From Clostridium_I sp047718555 (GTDB taxonomy: Bacteria; Bacillota; Clostridia; Clostridiales; Clostridiaceae): a DNA stretch of 64,000 nucleotides. The stretch spans positions 62,001-126,000 of the forward strand of contig NZ_JBDNRK010000005.1 in the NCBI RefSeq assembly GCF_047718555.1. Direction: 5' to 3'. A model generated the notes under the pieces. It did not search any database, was not told where the DNA came from, and worked only from the letters and a program-made list of their open reading frames with translations. The translations under genes and the position numbers were made by a program. Positions 33,940 through 43,353 of this stretch are shown one piece after another; position 1 is the stretch's first letter; the number at the start of each line of letters is the position of its first letter.

Positions 33940-35334
33940 TTAATTAACTTTAGCCCTCTTATACAATGTCTTCTTTACGTCTTTTATATCTCTGACATTT
34001 GTTTTTGCTATTCGTAAATAACAGACAGCAGCTGGAACCAAAAACATCTGAAATACTGCCATAGTTATAATATAATTACTGGGTTCCCTTCTATATATTG
34101 AAATAAAAGCTAACAAATATCCTACTCCTACATTTCCAACAGTTCTGCCAAGACTATTTGCAATGTTAGATATACTAAAAGCTGCACCTCTATGTTCTGG
34201 AAGATTCACCTCTGTTATTAAGGCTAACCAATTCGGAGTATTTGAAGATTGAGTAGCACTTGCCAAAAAAGACAGTATAAATATTCCCATCATCCACGGA
34301 TTTATAACTATTTCTTTCAAAAGACTTATTAGTATTGAATAAGTACTGCTGTTATCAATAAAAAGTTTATTCATTGGCATTATAAACATAAGTACATAGA
34401 GCGGCATAGTTATAAATACAAAAAATGAAGTCATTAATGCCCTTCCTTTATAACTTTTTCTCTGCAATAAATCCCCTAGATACCCAAAACCAGAGGACGT
34501 CAAACCACCTAACTGCAGTATTGCATACAGATATCCAGCGGCTATAATAGCTGTTTTATTATCATAACCTTGATTTTGTATTTTTGAAATATATAGAGTT
34601 GGAAGCCATATAAGACTCCCTGTAGTAATATTCATAAAAATACCTTGGAGCAGCAACAATAGGTTAGTTTTTTTACATATTATTCCTTTAACTTCACTTA
34701 ATTGTATAGTGTGATCATATGTATTTCCTTCCCTTATAAGCTTTTTAAGTTCAGGCTCTGCTTCACCTAAAACTGGTTCTCTTATAAAAATATATAAAAC
34801 AGTTAAGAAAAATCCTATTATGCCTACAATCTGAAAAGGCTCTCTCCAGTTACTTGATGTAGCAATAAGTGACGCCATTAGAGATCCCATTATCCCTCCA
34901 AAACCCTGAGACATTCCCCAAAGACTGAGAATCATTCCTCGATATTTATAGGGTATAAAGTCCGTAAGCACACTAAAACCAATAGACGCTATGCAGCCAA
35001 GACCAATACCTGTAAAAAATTGTGATATTATGAGCTCTAAATAATTACTACTTCTAGAAGTCATAAAAACAGATATAGACCAAATAATGGTACCGAACAT
35101 AATAAGCCTTTTCCTATTGTATTTTCCTGCTGCATATCCCCATAAGATTGATGACATAGCTGTAACAATTATATTTATAGCAGATACAACTCCTAATGAA
35201 GATATACTTATGTTTAAATCCTTGGCTATAGAAGAAAACAGAGGTGGAAATAAACCTATTATAATATTGTCAAATGCTGCTAAGGCTACAAAGATAAACA
35301 CAGTATATATTGTTCTAATATTACTTCTATTCAT
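33940..35334 (-). CDS. Major facilitator superfamily transporter
   Basis: A 464-residue protein with 12 predicted membrane helices. The MFS loop 2-3 signature appears as WGYAAGKYNRKRLI, followed by the loop region TDFIPYKYRGMILSLWGMSQGFGGIMG. The pattern (ITEVNLPEHRGAAFSISNI in the second half) resembles the Spinster-like group of MFS proteins. The substrate is unknown. The ATG (35332-35334) has an AAGGAGTGATTTTTTAT leader. It is a single-gene unit bounded by a large palindrome downstream. Confidence 0.85.
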   Translation of the reverse strand: MNRSNIRTIYTVFIFVALAAFDNIIIGLFPPLFSSIAKDLNISISSLGVVSAINIIVTAMSSILWGYAAGKYNRKRLIMFGTIIWSISVFMTSRSSNYLELIISQFFTGIGLGCIASIGFSVLTDFIPYKYRGMILSLWGMSQGFGGIMGSLMASLIATSSNWREPFQIVGIIGFFLTVLYIFIREPVLGEAEPELKKLIREGNTYDHTIQLSEVKGIICKKTNLLLLLQGIFMNITTGSLIWLPTLYISKIQNQGYDNKTAIIAAGYLYAILQLGGLTSSGFGYLGDLLQRKSYKGRALMTSFFVFITMPLYVLMFIMPMNKLFIDNSSTYSILISLLKEIVINPWMMGIFILSFLASATQSSNTPNWLALITEVNLPEHRGAAFSISNIANSLGRTVGNVGVGYLLAFISIYRREPSNYIITMAVFQMFLVPAAVCYLRIAKTNVRDIKDVKKTLYKRAKVN

Positions 35335-35570
35335 AAATAAAAAATCACTCCTTAAATTATATATTACTGTAACTGTTTGATTTTCTAAAGTTATATTTTT
35401 ACATTGAAAAATTTTTTACTTATTGTTAACATTAAATATGAGCCTATTAATATAAAATTTATTTATAGGCATTCAACAAAATTCATTAATTATTCGTGTA
35501 ATAATTAGTATGTATTTTAAACAAAATACTAAAGAACAATAAACTATTATTTAATTACAGAGGTGAAAAC

Positions 35571-36671
35571 ATGACTAAAAACATATTAATTATTTCTTCC
35601 AATTATACAGGAAATGGCCACAAAAGCATATCAGAAGCTTTATGCGAGCAATTTGCTCTGCATCCTGATATAAATGTAACTGTAATAGATGGCTTTTCCT
35701 TGGGTGGTGATTCTCTACTTAAAATTGGTAAATCTTATGGTACAATTACCAGAACTGCCAAAGGTTTATGGCAATTAATCTGGGATTTATCATCGATTAA
35801 ACCATCCATAATAAATGAAATAATTGAATTAAGCATAACTGATAAATTCATGGGATTATTTAAAAGTGTAAAACCAGATTTAATATTATCACTGCATCCT
35901 AACTTCAATGGCTCTATAATAAATATTATGGAGAAAAACAAAATAAAAATTCCTTTTATCACTTTTATTGCTGATCTAGTAAGTATTTATCCACTTTGGG
36001 CAGATAAAAGAGCTGATTATATAATTAGTCCAACCATTGAGGCCATGGAAAAATGTATACAATTTGGAGTTCCGGAAGCAAAGATTAAAGTTTTAGGCTT
36101 TCCTGTACGCTCAAAATTTTATAATGATTCTAATATTACAAACAAATATGATACTTATGATAATCCTTTAACCTTCCTATTACTTAGCGGAGGCGATGGT
36201 GTTGGTAATATGAATAAGATTTCCAATATTCTCCTTAGCAACTTTAATTGTAATTTAAATATAGTTACAGGCCGTAATTCACTATTGAAAAGGAGACTTG
36301 AAAAATCTTTACTTGATAAATATGATGATAAAGTTAATATCTACGGTTTCGTAGATAATATTGAAGAACTTATGGTGGAATCTGATGTAGCTTTCACAAG
36401 AGGCAGCCCAAATGTAATGATGGAAGCTATTGCCTGTAATTTACCTATGATTGTAACTGGAGCTTTACCAGGTCAGGAGGAAAAAAATCCCCAGTATATT
36501 GAAAAATACAATATAGGAGCAGTCTGTACCAATGTGAGAAGGCTAAAAAACACCATTGATAACTTACTTTCCGATGATGCTGCTGAATTAATAAAAATTA
36601 AAGAATGTCAAAGAAATTATAGTGATCCCAATATTGCAAAAAATATAGTGGATTTTATAATTCAGGTGTAG
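35571..36671 (+). CDS. MGDG-synthase/UgtP-type glycosyltransferase
   Basis: A 366-residue GT28-family enzyme that likely transfers a sugar from a nucleotide donor to diacylglycerol to make membrane glycolipid. The N-terminal MGDG-synthase block is visible (SSNYTGNGHKSISEAL with the Gly-x-Gly-His, then KPDLILSLHP, then FITFIADLVSIYPLW), as is the C-terminal donor site (LLSGGDGVGNM, then VYGFVDNIEELMVESDVAFTRGSPNVMMEA-type segment). A GAGGTGAAAAC leader precedes the ATG. It stands alone with its own terminator. MurG-like activity is less likely. Confidence 0.85.
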   Translation: MTKNILIISSNYTGNGHKSISEALCEQFALHPDINVTVIDGFSLGGDSLLKIGKSYGTITRTAKGLWQLIWDLSSIKPSIINEIIELSITDKFMGLFKSVKPDLILSLHPNFNGSIINIMEKNKIKIPFITFIADLVSIYPLWADKRADYIISPTIEAMEKCIQFGVPEAKIKVLGFPVRSKFYNDSNITNKYDTYDNPLTFLLLSGGDGVGNMNKISNILLSNFNCNLNIVTGRNSLLKRRLEKSLLDKYDDKVNIYGFVDNIEELMVESDVAFTRGSPNVMMEAIACNLPMIVTGALPGQEEKNPQYIEKYNIGAVCTNVRRLKNTIDNLLSDDAAELIKIKECQRNYSDPNIAKNIVDFIIQV

Positions 36672-36680
36672 GATAAATGT

Positions 36681-36724
36681 GCTGTCTCATAATGCATACA
36701 TATGCGTTGGGAGACAGCTTTTTA
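36681..36724 (+). terminator. Terminator after the glycosyltransferase gene
   Basis: Stem GCTGTCTC / GAGACAGC with an inner ATGCATA..TATGCGT palindrome, followed by TTTTTAG, ten bases after the stop codon. Confidence 0.8.
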
Positions 36725-36969
36725 GCTATTCTACTATTTTTAGAAATAGTAATTATCTTCGCCTTTATTATCTTTAAAGAAGATTAAAATCGAATTAAAA
36801 AAGAAAAAATATATGAGAGTCATGTAAAATAACTTTAAAATAATATTAACAATATAGTTACTCATTTCTCAGCAAACTTTAAGTAAACTTTAAGTGTTTA
36901 TTAATACAAGTGTTATATAGTTATATTCATGATACATTTTAAATAAATAGAAATAGGAGAATTGATGTC

Positions 36970-38577
36970 ATGAAAAAAATACCTAAAATACAGATATTTA
37001 GAATTTTTGTTCAAATTGCATTTTTATTTTTACTCCCCGGCCTTTTTGCTTTAGCTTTCAGTCAACTAGGTGAAATATATTCTGCTATCATTAATGGAAA
37101 ATTTAATCTTCTTCAGTTATTTCCTAATTTAGTGTCAATGTTAACACTTTTCATTTTAACCATAGTATTGAGCAGATTTTTCTGTGGTTGGTTTTGTGCC
37201 TTTGGAACTTTTAATGATTTTATATATATTATATCAAGGAAAATATTTAAAACCAAATTTAAAATTGATAAAGATGCAGATGCCCTATTAAAGTATTTAA
37301 AATATGTAGTTCTATTATTTATAGTAATTTTCATATGGACAATTGGAAGTAAAGCCTTCCAAACTTTTAGTCCCTGGGATGCCTTTGCACAAATAACTAA
37401 TTTACCGCAAGTTATCTTAAATTATCCACTAGGCTTTATTATATTGATATTAATAGCCTTTGGAGCTGTATTTATCGAAAGATTCTTCTGTAGATATTTA
37501 TGCCCTTTAGGAGCTGTATTTTCAATAATATCTAGGATTAGTATATTTAAAATAAATAAACCTTCTGATAAATGTGGTAAGTGTAGAGTATGTACTAACA
37601 ATTGTTCAATGGGAATACAATTATATAAACTTCAAAATGTAAGGGGTGGCGAATGCATAAATTGCTTAAAATGTGTAGAAAAATGTCCTAGAAATAATAC
37701 TAAGGCAACTATATGTGATGAAAGCATTAATCCAGCATTGGCCAGCTCAATTGCCATTGTTGCTTTTACTGGACTATATTCTGCCAATAATGTAGCTGGC
37801 AAAGTTATAAGTAGAAATTTTCCTGTTACTGTATCCGCCAATACTAACAGCAGCGCTATGCCACAAACAAAATATAAAGATGGAACATATACTGGAACAG
37901 GTACTGGTTTTGGTGGTACAACTAAAATTTCAGTTACAGTAAAAAATGGTAAAATTGCCAGTGTTGAAACAATATCAAATGAAGATACGCCAGACTATTA
38001 TAATAGGGCTTATAGCTCAATACCAAATGAAATAATTTCAGCTCAATCTACTGAAGTAGATGCTGTTTCAGGTGCTACATATAGCAGCCATGGAATTATT
38101 TCTGCAGTACAGAATGCACTAAGCAATGCAGTAGCAAGTAATTCATCAACAAGTAATACTACCGCAGTAGCAAATAATAGTTCTTCTTCAAATAATAATA
38201 CTACACCATCTCAAAATAGCAATGCAACAAATAATAATGAATCTACGAGCAGTACAACCTCTAGCACAACTAGTGTAGCACCTAGTACTGGAAGCAGTAC
38301 AACTACTCAAAGTAAATATAAAGACGGAACATATACGGGAATAGGTAATGGCTTTAGGGGTGAAACTAAAATTTCAGTTACAATAAAAGGTGGTAAAATT
38401 GTTAATATACGAACAGTATCAGAGAATGATCAATATTATCAAACGGCTTATAGTTCAATAAAAAATGAAATAATTTCAGCACAATCTCCTCAAGTAGATG
38501 CTGTTTCAGGTGCTACATATAGTAGTAACGGAATTATGACAGCAGTAGAAGATGCGTTAAATCAAGCTAAAGCATAG
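36970..38577 (+). CDS. NapH-type membrane ferredoxin fused to two FMN-binding domains
   Basis: A 535-residue putative electron-transfer membrane protein. The N-terminal about 190 residues are NapH/YccM-like, with about four membrane helices and the RFFCGWFCAFGTF and RFFCRYLCPLGAVF cysteine motifs. Two ferredoxin cluster motifs follow: CGKCRVCTNNCSMG (about 201) and CINCLKCVEKCP (about 228). After a membrane segment come two FMN-binding domains (about 300-385 and 450-533), each starting with DGTYTG and ending with VDAVSGATYSS, the site where ApbE attaches FMN to Thr. A Ser/Asn/Thr-rich linker joins them. It may move electrons across the membrane to extracytoplasmic flavins. A convergent two-component system follows. 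Confidence 0.8.
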   Translation: MKKIPKIQIFRIFVQIAFLFLLPGLFALAFSQLGEIYSAIINGKFNLLQLFPNLVSMLTLFILTIVLSRFFCGWFCAFGTFNDFIYIISRKIFKTKFKIDKDADALLKYLKYVVLLFIVIFIWTIGSKAFQTFSPWDAFAQITNLPQVILNYPLGFIILILIAFGAVFIERFFCRYLCPLGAVFSIISRISIFKINKPSDKCGKCRVCTNNCSMGIQLYKLQNVRGGECINCLKCVEKCPRNNTKATICDESINPALASSIAIVAFTGLYSANNVAGKVISRNFPVTVSANTNSSAMPQTKYKDGTYTGTGTGFGGTTKISVTVKNGKIASVETISNEDTPDYYNRAYSSIPNEIISAQSTEVDAVSGATYSSHGIISAVQNALSNAVASNSSTSNTTAVANNSSSSNNNTTPSQNSNATNNNESTSSTTSSTTSVAPSTGSSTTTQSKYKDGTYTGIGNGFRGETKISVTIKGGKIVNIRTVSENDQYYQTAYSSIKNEIISAQSPQVDAVSGATYSSNGIMTAVEDALNQAKA

Positions 38578-38622
38578 AATTTACCTCAAAATATATTTGT
38601 TATGAAAATTTATAATTATAAA

Positions 38623-38670
38623 AAACACTATGAAATTCACATAATTTTAATTGAATTTCATAGTGTTCTT
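38623..38670. terminator. Bidirectional terminator
   Basis: A stem of about 16 pairs (AACACTATGAAATTCA / TGAATTTCATAGTGTT) between the convergent FMN-protein and histidine kinase genes, with A-rich and T-rich shoulders. Confidence 0.7.
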
Positions 38671-38722
38671 ATTGTTTTTGTATATAGTTATAAATGTTAT
38701 TTAGGAAATCATTCATTAATTT

Positions 38723-40240
38723 TTACTTTTGAGGCACCCTCTTTAAATATATAGAAAAAGTAGTTCCAACTCCCAATTCACTATTTACTTCAATTTTTCC
38801 ATGATGGTCATCTATTATGGATTTCACTATGGAAAGTCCTAAGCCATATCCTCCATATTTACGTGATCTATGGGACTCATTTCGAAAAAATCTATCAAAT
38901 ATTTTAGTAACATTCTCTTTAGATATTCCCATTCCATTATCTTTAACCTCTAAAAGAACAAAATCTTTTTCATAATCCGTAATAATACTTATAATGCCCT
39001 TCTCCTCATCTGTATGCCTTACAGCATTTTGTATCAGATTATAAATAACTTGCTTTATCTGATCTCTATTAGCATAAGCTAATATATTGTCCTTTAACTG
39101 TAATTCTATTTTTCTTTCTTTTGAAAGTATTTTTAGCTGTGGATATATTTCATTTATAATATCACTAATATTTTCTTTATTCATTTTTACAGGAGCATGC
39201 TGGTCTAATCTAGTCAACAATAATAAATCATTAACCAATTTATTAAGTCTTTCGCTTTCTATTAAAATACTATTCAATGCTAAATCCAATTGTTTCTCAT
39301 TTTTTGCCGCCCCTCTTAATAAAACTTCTACAAATCCATGAATGGACGTAAGCGGAGTTCTCAATTCATGGGAAGCATCGGAAATAAACTGCCTCATCTT
39401 TTCTTTAATGTATTGTTCTTTTTCAAAGGATGTTTCTATTTTTCCCAACATAGTATTAAAAGCACTTGCTAATTTATCAATTTCCAATTGTTTATTATCT
39501 ATTGGCAAACGGGTATTTAATTGTCCAACGCTGATATTCTCTACAATGTTAGTCATATTATAAAGTGGTTTTAAAGTATATTTAAATACTGTTATACCAA
39601 ATATTCCACCTACCATTAATGTTAAAATTGAAACTGCTATGTAAATGTAAAATTGTCGATAAAGTATATCCTGAACAGGTTTAGCCGAAATGCTTAATTG
39701 TATTAGACCTGAGGGGAAATGTAAATCTCCAATTTTACGAAAAGCTACTATCTGTAAATTATTATTTTCATCTTTAACTAATCTATAACCTTCTAGAGTT
39801 CCTCTTTGCTTAAATAGGTTTTTATAATCATCCTGTGATAACTTTGGAATAGGAACAGTTTGTTGGAATCTATCTAAATCTTTAGATTTACTTATATCAT
39901 TAGTATCCATATTACTTGAACCCTTACTAACACCTGCTATAATATTTCCATTTATATCTATAATTGCACCACTCATATTTGAATCAATTGTTTTATCCAT
40001 AAGACTATTTGAATTTTTTATCAAATCTTCTGATGTTTGAATTTGCTGTACTTTGTATTGATCGAGATTATGAAATCTGGAGTCTAAAACCTGCTCTTTA
40101 CCTCCATATAAATATTCTTTCATGGTTACATATTGCAAAATTCCAATTATAATTAATAACAATATTAATATTAGAAAAAAACGAGATAATAGCTGCCATT
40201 TTAAGCTATTAGTCTCTAATATATTTTTGAGCCTTTTCAT
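38723..40240 (-). CDS. Sensor histidine kinase
   Basis: A 505-residue membrane sensor kinase. Transmembrane helices near 18-40 and about 197-220 flank a periplasm-side domain of about 155 residues with a Cache/PAS-like pattern (GAIIDINGNIIAGVS). Then follow HAMP, HisKA with SHELRTPLTSIHGF (His about 291), and HATPase with NLIQNAVRHTDEE, DNGMGISKENV and GGYGLGLSIVKSII. The adjacent upstream gene ends right before its start (one-base gap), so it is co-translated with its response regulator. It may control the convergent iron-sulfur/FMN gene, by neighbourhood only. Confidence 0.92.
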   Translation of the reverse strand: MKRLKNILETNSLKWQLLSRFFLILILLLIIIGILQYVTMKEYLYGGKEQVLDSRFHNLDQYKVQQIQTSEDLIKNSNSLMDKTIDSNMSGAIIDINGNIIAGVSKGSSNMDTNDISKSKDLDRFQQTVPIPKLSQDDYKNLFKQRGTLEGYRLVKDENNNLQIVAFRKIGDLHFPSGLIQLSISAKPVQDILYRQFYIYIAVSILTLMVGGIFGITVFKYTLKPLYNMTNIVENISVGQLNTRLPIDNKQLEIDKLASAFNTMLGKIETSFEKEQYIKEKMRQFISDASHELRTPLTSIHGFVEVLLRGAAKNEKQLDLALNSILIESERLNKLVNDLLLLTRLDQHAPVKMNKENISDIINEIYPQLKILSKERKIELQLKDNILAYANRDQIKQVIYNLIQNAVRHTDEEKGIISIITDYEKDFVLLEVKDNGMGISKENVTKIFDRFFRNESHRSRKYGGYGLGLSIVKSIIDDHHGKIEVNSELGVGTTFSIYLKRVPQK

Positions 40241-40927
40241 CTATATTACCACCTTATAACCTACACCCCGTACATTACAAATAATTTTATGTTCCTTATC
40301 TTCAAGCTTATCTCTTAAGTACCTAATATACACTTCTACTATATTTTCTTCACCATTAAAATCATTACCCCAAACTTTTTCAAGTATTGCTGCTTTGCTC
40401 AATACTAATCCATTATTAACTAATAAATAATTAAGTAAATTATATTCCGTTGGAGATAATTTCAAAATTTTATTATGGAAAGAAATTTCATGAGCGCCAT
40501 TATCTACTGAAAAATCTCCTATATGTAACACATCATTTAGCTCCGGAAATCTATTACGAAGCCTAACGTTAATTCTTGCTAATAATTCCTTGAAACTAAA
40601 GGGCTTTACCATATAATCATCTGCCCCTAAATTCAACCCTTTAACTCGATCATCTATTTCATCCTTAGCAGTAAGCATGATAATGGATGTTTTTATAAGT
40701 TTCTTTATTTGAGAACATACCTCATAGCCATTCATACCCGGCATCATAACATCTAATATTATTACATTTGGATTTAATTTTCTCGCTAAAGAAATTGCCT
40801 CAATCCCATCAGATGCAGTATATACAATAAAGCCTTCAGCTTCCAGCCCCATTTTTATAAATAAGGTTATACTCTCCTCATCATCTACAACAAGAATGTT
40901 TACTTGATCTTTATTTAATAAATTCAT
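40241..40927 (-). CDS. OmpR-family response regulator
   Basis: A 228-residue regulator: receiver domain with acidic pocket DDEE (15-18), phospho-acceptor Asp59 in VIILDVMMPGMNGYE and Lys in MVKPFSF, and a winged-helix output domain (LSPTEYNLLNYLLVNNG; VWGNDFNGEENIVEVYIRYLRD). The ATG at 40925-40927 follows GGGAGATAGCTTTT. It lies 39 bases downstream of a polytopic membrane protein gene and directly upstream of the kinase gene. Confidence 0.92.
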   Translation of the reverse strand: MNLLNKDQVNILVVDDEESITLFIKMGLEAEGFIVYTASDGIEAISLARKLNPNVIILDVMMPGMNGYEVCSQIKKLIKTSIIMLTAKDEIDDRVKGLNLGADDYMVKPFSFKELLARINVRLRNRFPELNDVLHIGDFSVDNGAHEISFHNKILKLSPTEYNLLNYLLVNNGLVLSKAAILEKVWGNDFNGEENIVEVYIRYLRDKLEDKEHKIICNVRGVGYKVVI

Positions 40928-40966
40928 AAAAGCTATCTCCCTTTTCTTTTGCTCCCATTTTTAAGT

Positions 40967-41620
40967 CTATTTCTTCTTTACCTTGTCCAGGCAATAATTT
41001 AAAGTTGATACCCACATAAGTTCTCCCCATATATACTGAGGCATGATTTGAATACCAATATAAGGTAATATAATAGCCACTGTAGTACAAAGAGCCGAGC
41101 AAACTACTAATATTATGCCTATCCTATTTATATTTGAATTGTTTATCGCATTAATCGCCAACATAAGGAAAAGTATATTTATAACAAGATAAACTATATC
41201 TATATACCAAAAATTATGTTGTAAATTCATGCTATAACCCAGTGAACTATCATTTATCATTGATATATATACTGTGACCTTTAAAAACATTAAAAAATAG
41301 ATAATTATAAATGCTAAGGCTCCCAAAGTAATATGTAAAAAATTTATACTATCTCTTCTAAGTAAAATATACAGTATTATAGCACCACTTATTGGTATAC
41401 ATGTAAAATGTAGAAAATAAACAGACTTCATAATATACATATAACTGAGATTATTATTTATATACATAATGAAAAGTGATATATATCTTAGCAATAGCAA
41501 AATTAAAACAATGCTGCTAAGAGCTCGTATTTTTTTTGGACCTTTTAAGCATAGTCCTATTCCAAATAAAACAGATAATAAAACAAGCAATAATAAAATT
41601 AGATATATATAAACTATCAT
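40967..41620 (-). CDS. Polytopic membrane protein resembling a kinase 7TM sensor module
   Basis: A 217-residue protein that is almost all membrane helices (about seven). It resembles in length and layout the N-terminal 7TM module found on some histidine kinases, but carries no kinase, PAS or GGDEF part. The ATG at 41618-41620 follows GAGGAGAAGATAA. It lies just upstream of a response regulator and histidine kinase, so it may be a separate sensing component of that system. The 7TM likeness is by pattern, not by specific residues. Confidence 0.6.
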   Translation of the reverse strand: MIVYIYLILLLLVLLSVLFGIGLCLKGPKKIRALSSIVLILLLLRYISLFIMYINNNLSYMYIMKSVYFLHFTCIPISGAIILYILLRRDSINFLHITLGALAFIIIYFLMFLKVTVYISMINDSSLGYSMNLQHNFWYIDIVYLVINILFLMLAINAINNSNINRIGIILVVCSALCTTVAIILPYIGIQIMPQYIWGELMWVSTLNYCLDKVKKK

Positions 41621-41673
41621 TTATCTTCTCCTCAAACTTATTATTACTTATTAATATTAGTAAAAAACTCTAT

Positions 41674-42555
41674 TTATTCTTCTATACCTAAAATTTTTAG
41701 TCCATGCTTTATACAGGTAATTTTAAGTGGAAAATCTGGCCCCTTCTCCCCATCTATGTCTGTAGTTATATCCTCATAGCTTTCTATCTCCAGTTCATCA
41801 GTTTTAAAATACATTATTGAATTATTATCTAAATGATCACCTTTAAGCATATTTATAAATAGGCCTATCATATCTACAGGATTGCTAGCTTTTATTATAA
41901 TTACATCTAAGAGCCCATCATCCAAATGAGCTTTATAAGCAAAATTTAGATTCCCCGCGGTTTGTCCATTAAATATAAGAATCAAGTACATATCTCCATC
42001 GAAATGATTTTTTGAAGATTTAACCTTAACCTTTAACTTTCTAAAATTGGGCAGTTGTTCTATCCCTTTTATATAATAGGCTAACTTTCCCATTGTGTTT
42101 TTTAAATTAATATCAATTTTTTGCGATATATCTGTAAACAGCCCCATGCTGGCTACATTTATAAAATATTTATCATTTATTTTACCTAAATCAACTTTTT
42201 TTACATCTGTATTCAATATCTGTTTACAAGCCTTTTCGATGTCAGCAGGCATACCAATAAATTTTGCAAAATCATTAGCTGTTCCTACAGGAAGAATAGC
42301 TATAGGTATATCTATTTCTTTACTCCTCATACAGTTAACTACTGTGTCTACAGTACCATCTCCACCAGCTATAAGTATATATTTATAGTCATCTTCTATA
42401 TCCTCAAAAGCCTTATCTATGCTATATCCCCTACTTATTCTATATGGTATTACGATATAACCCTTTTTTTGATGTATCTCTATAACCTTATCTATATTGG
42501 TTATAATGGAATTCTCTCCCGAATAAGGATTATAAATAAATTTTACTTTATGCAT
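41674..42555 (-). CDS. Diacylglycerol kinase-type (YegS/DagK) lipid kinase
   Basis: A 293-residue soluble lipid kinase. The catalytic-domain signature is clear: FIYNPYSGEN at the N-terminus, AGGDGTVDTVVN (ATP-binding GGDGT), and PIAILPVGTANDFAKFIG. The C-terminal beta-rich part includes AYKAHLDDGLLDVIII and DGEKGPDFPLKI. It likely phosphorylates diacylglycerol or a related lipid, feeding phospholipid synthesis. The start at 42553-42555 is chosen because AGGAGATACAGT precedes it; the longer reading to 42612 has no such site. Confidence 0.9.
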   Translation of the reverse strand: MHKVKFIYNPYSGENSIITNIDKVIEIHQKKGYIVIPYRISRGYSIDKAFEDIEDDYKYILIAGGDGTVDTVVNCMRSKEIDIPIAILPVGTANDFAKFIGMPADIEKACKQILNTDVKKVDLGKINDKYFINVASMGLFTDISQKIDINLKNTMGKLAYYIKGIEQLPNFRKLKVKVKSSKNHFDGDMYLILIFNGQTAGNLNFAYKAHLDDGLLDVIIIKASNPVDMIGLFINMLKGDHLDNNSIMYFKTDELEIESYEDITTDIDGEKGPDFPLKITCIKHGLKILGIEE

Positions 42556-42765
42556 ACTGTATCTCCTATCAATAAATTTCATAATAGTATAATGTAAAAT
42601 TATTATCCACAAATAATTATTGCTTAGATTATATCATTTAAGCAGCAAAATTATTATAAAAGCATATTTATCTCTCTTTATATAGTATATTCTATTTTTA
42701 ATATTTGTTTCAAAATAATTTGTAAACAAATAACAAGTCAACATACTTATCTTCTTGACTTGTTG

Positions 42766-42844
42766 TTTATTCCATGACTAGCATCTAGATAATTCATCTA
42801 AACTTGGTGGGAATAAAAACTCCCACCAAGTAAGATTCATTGAT
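42766..42844. repeat. Repeat R2, copy C (internally deleted)
   Basis: It reads TTTATTCCATGACTAGC, then ATCTAGATAATTCATCTAAA, then a hairpin with arms ACTTGGTGGGA / TCCCACCAAGT, then AAGATTCATTGAT. It matches copy B outside the first hairpin, which is missing. An R1-like terminus (TTTTCATGTGCC) joins it at 42845-42855, and an inverted AACAAGTCAA repeat lies at 42732-42763. Confidence 0.55.
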
Positions 42845-42871
42845 TTTCATGTGCCTAATATCAGGCTGTTT

Positions 42872-43300
42872 TTAAATTATTGGTGTACAAGGCTCAGAAA
42901 TCTCACATAATGTCTTTTCTGCTAAGTTTTCCATGGTAGAATTAGTTGCTATATCACCTAAAGAAACAATACCAACTAAATTGTCATTTTCTACTACGGG
43001 AAGTCTTCTTATCTGCCTTTCACTCATTATTCTTGCTGCGTCCTCAGCCTCCATGCTAGGTTGTATAAGCACAGGATTTGAAGACATTATTTCCTTAACG
43101 GTTTGTACTTTTGCATTTTGTCCATTGGCTACAGATCGAAGAGTTATATCTCTATCTGTAATAACACCTACAACTTTTTCCCCTCTACACACAGGTATAG
43201 AACCAATATTATGTTCCATCATAAGTTGAGCTGCCCTCTCAATAGTATCATTTGAATTTAGACTAGCTACACTTTCAGTCATTATTTCGCTAACTTTCAT
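42872..43300 (-). CDS. CBS-pair domain protein
   Basis: A 142-residue protein made of two CBS motifs (about 8-60 and 72-122): VSEIMTESVASLNSNDTIERAAQLM...VVGVITDRDITLRS and VKEIMSSNPVLIQPSMEAEDAARIM...LVGIVSLGDIA. Such stand-alone CBS pairs bind adenine nucleotides and act as energy or stress sensors. The short C-terminal tail EKTLCEISEPCTPII is unremarkable. A strong AGGAGGTGTTTTT leader precedes the ATG. The partner protein is unknown. Confidence 0.9.
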   Translation of the reverse strand: MKVSEIMTESVASLNSNDTIERAAQLMMEHNIGSIPVCRGEKVVGVITDRDITLRSVANGQNAKVQTVKEIMSSNPVLIQPSMEAEDAARIMSERQIRRLPVVENDNLVGIVSLGDIATNSTMENLAEKTLCEISEPCTPII

Positions 43301-43353
43301 AATAAAAACACCTCCTAATTATATTTTAACCAAGAGTAATTTTTATATAATAC

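Noticed and set aside
40911..41102. 63-residue ORF in front of the response regulator
   Set aside because: Shadow of the 7TM-like gene in another frame.
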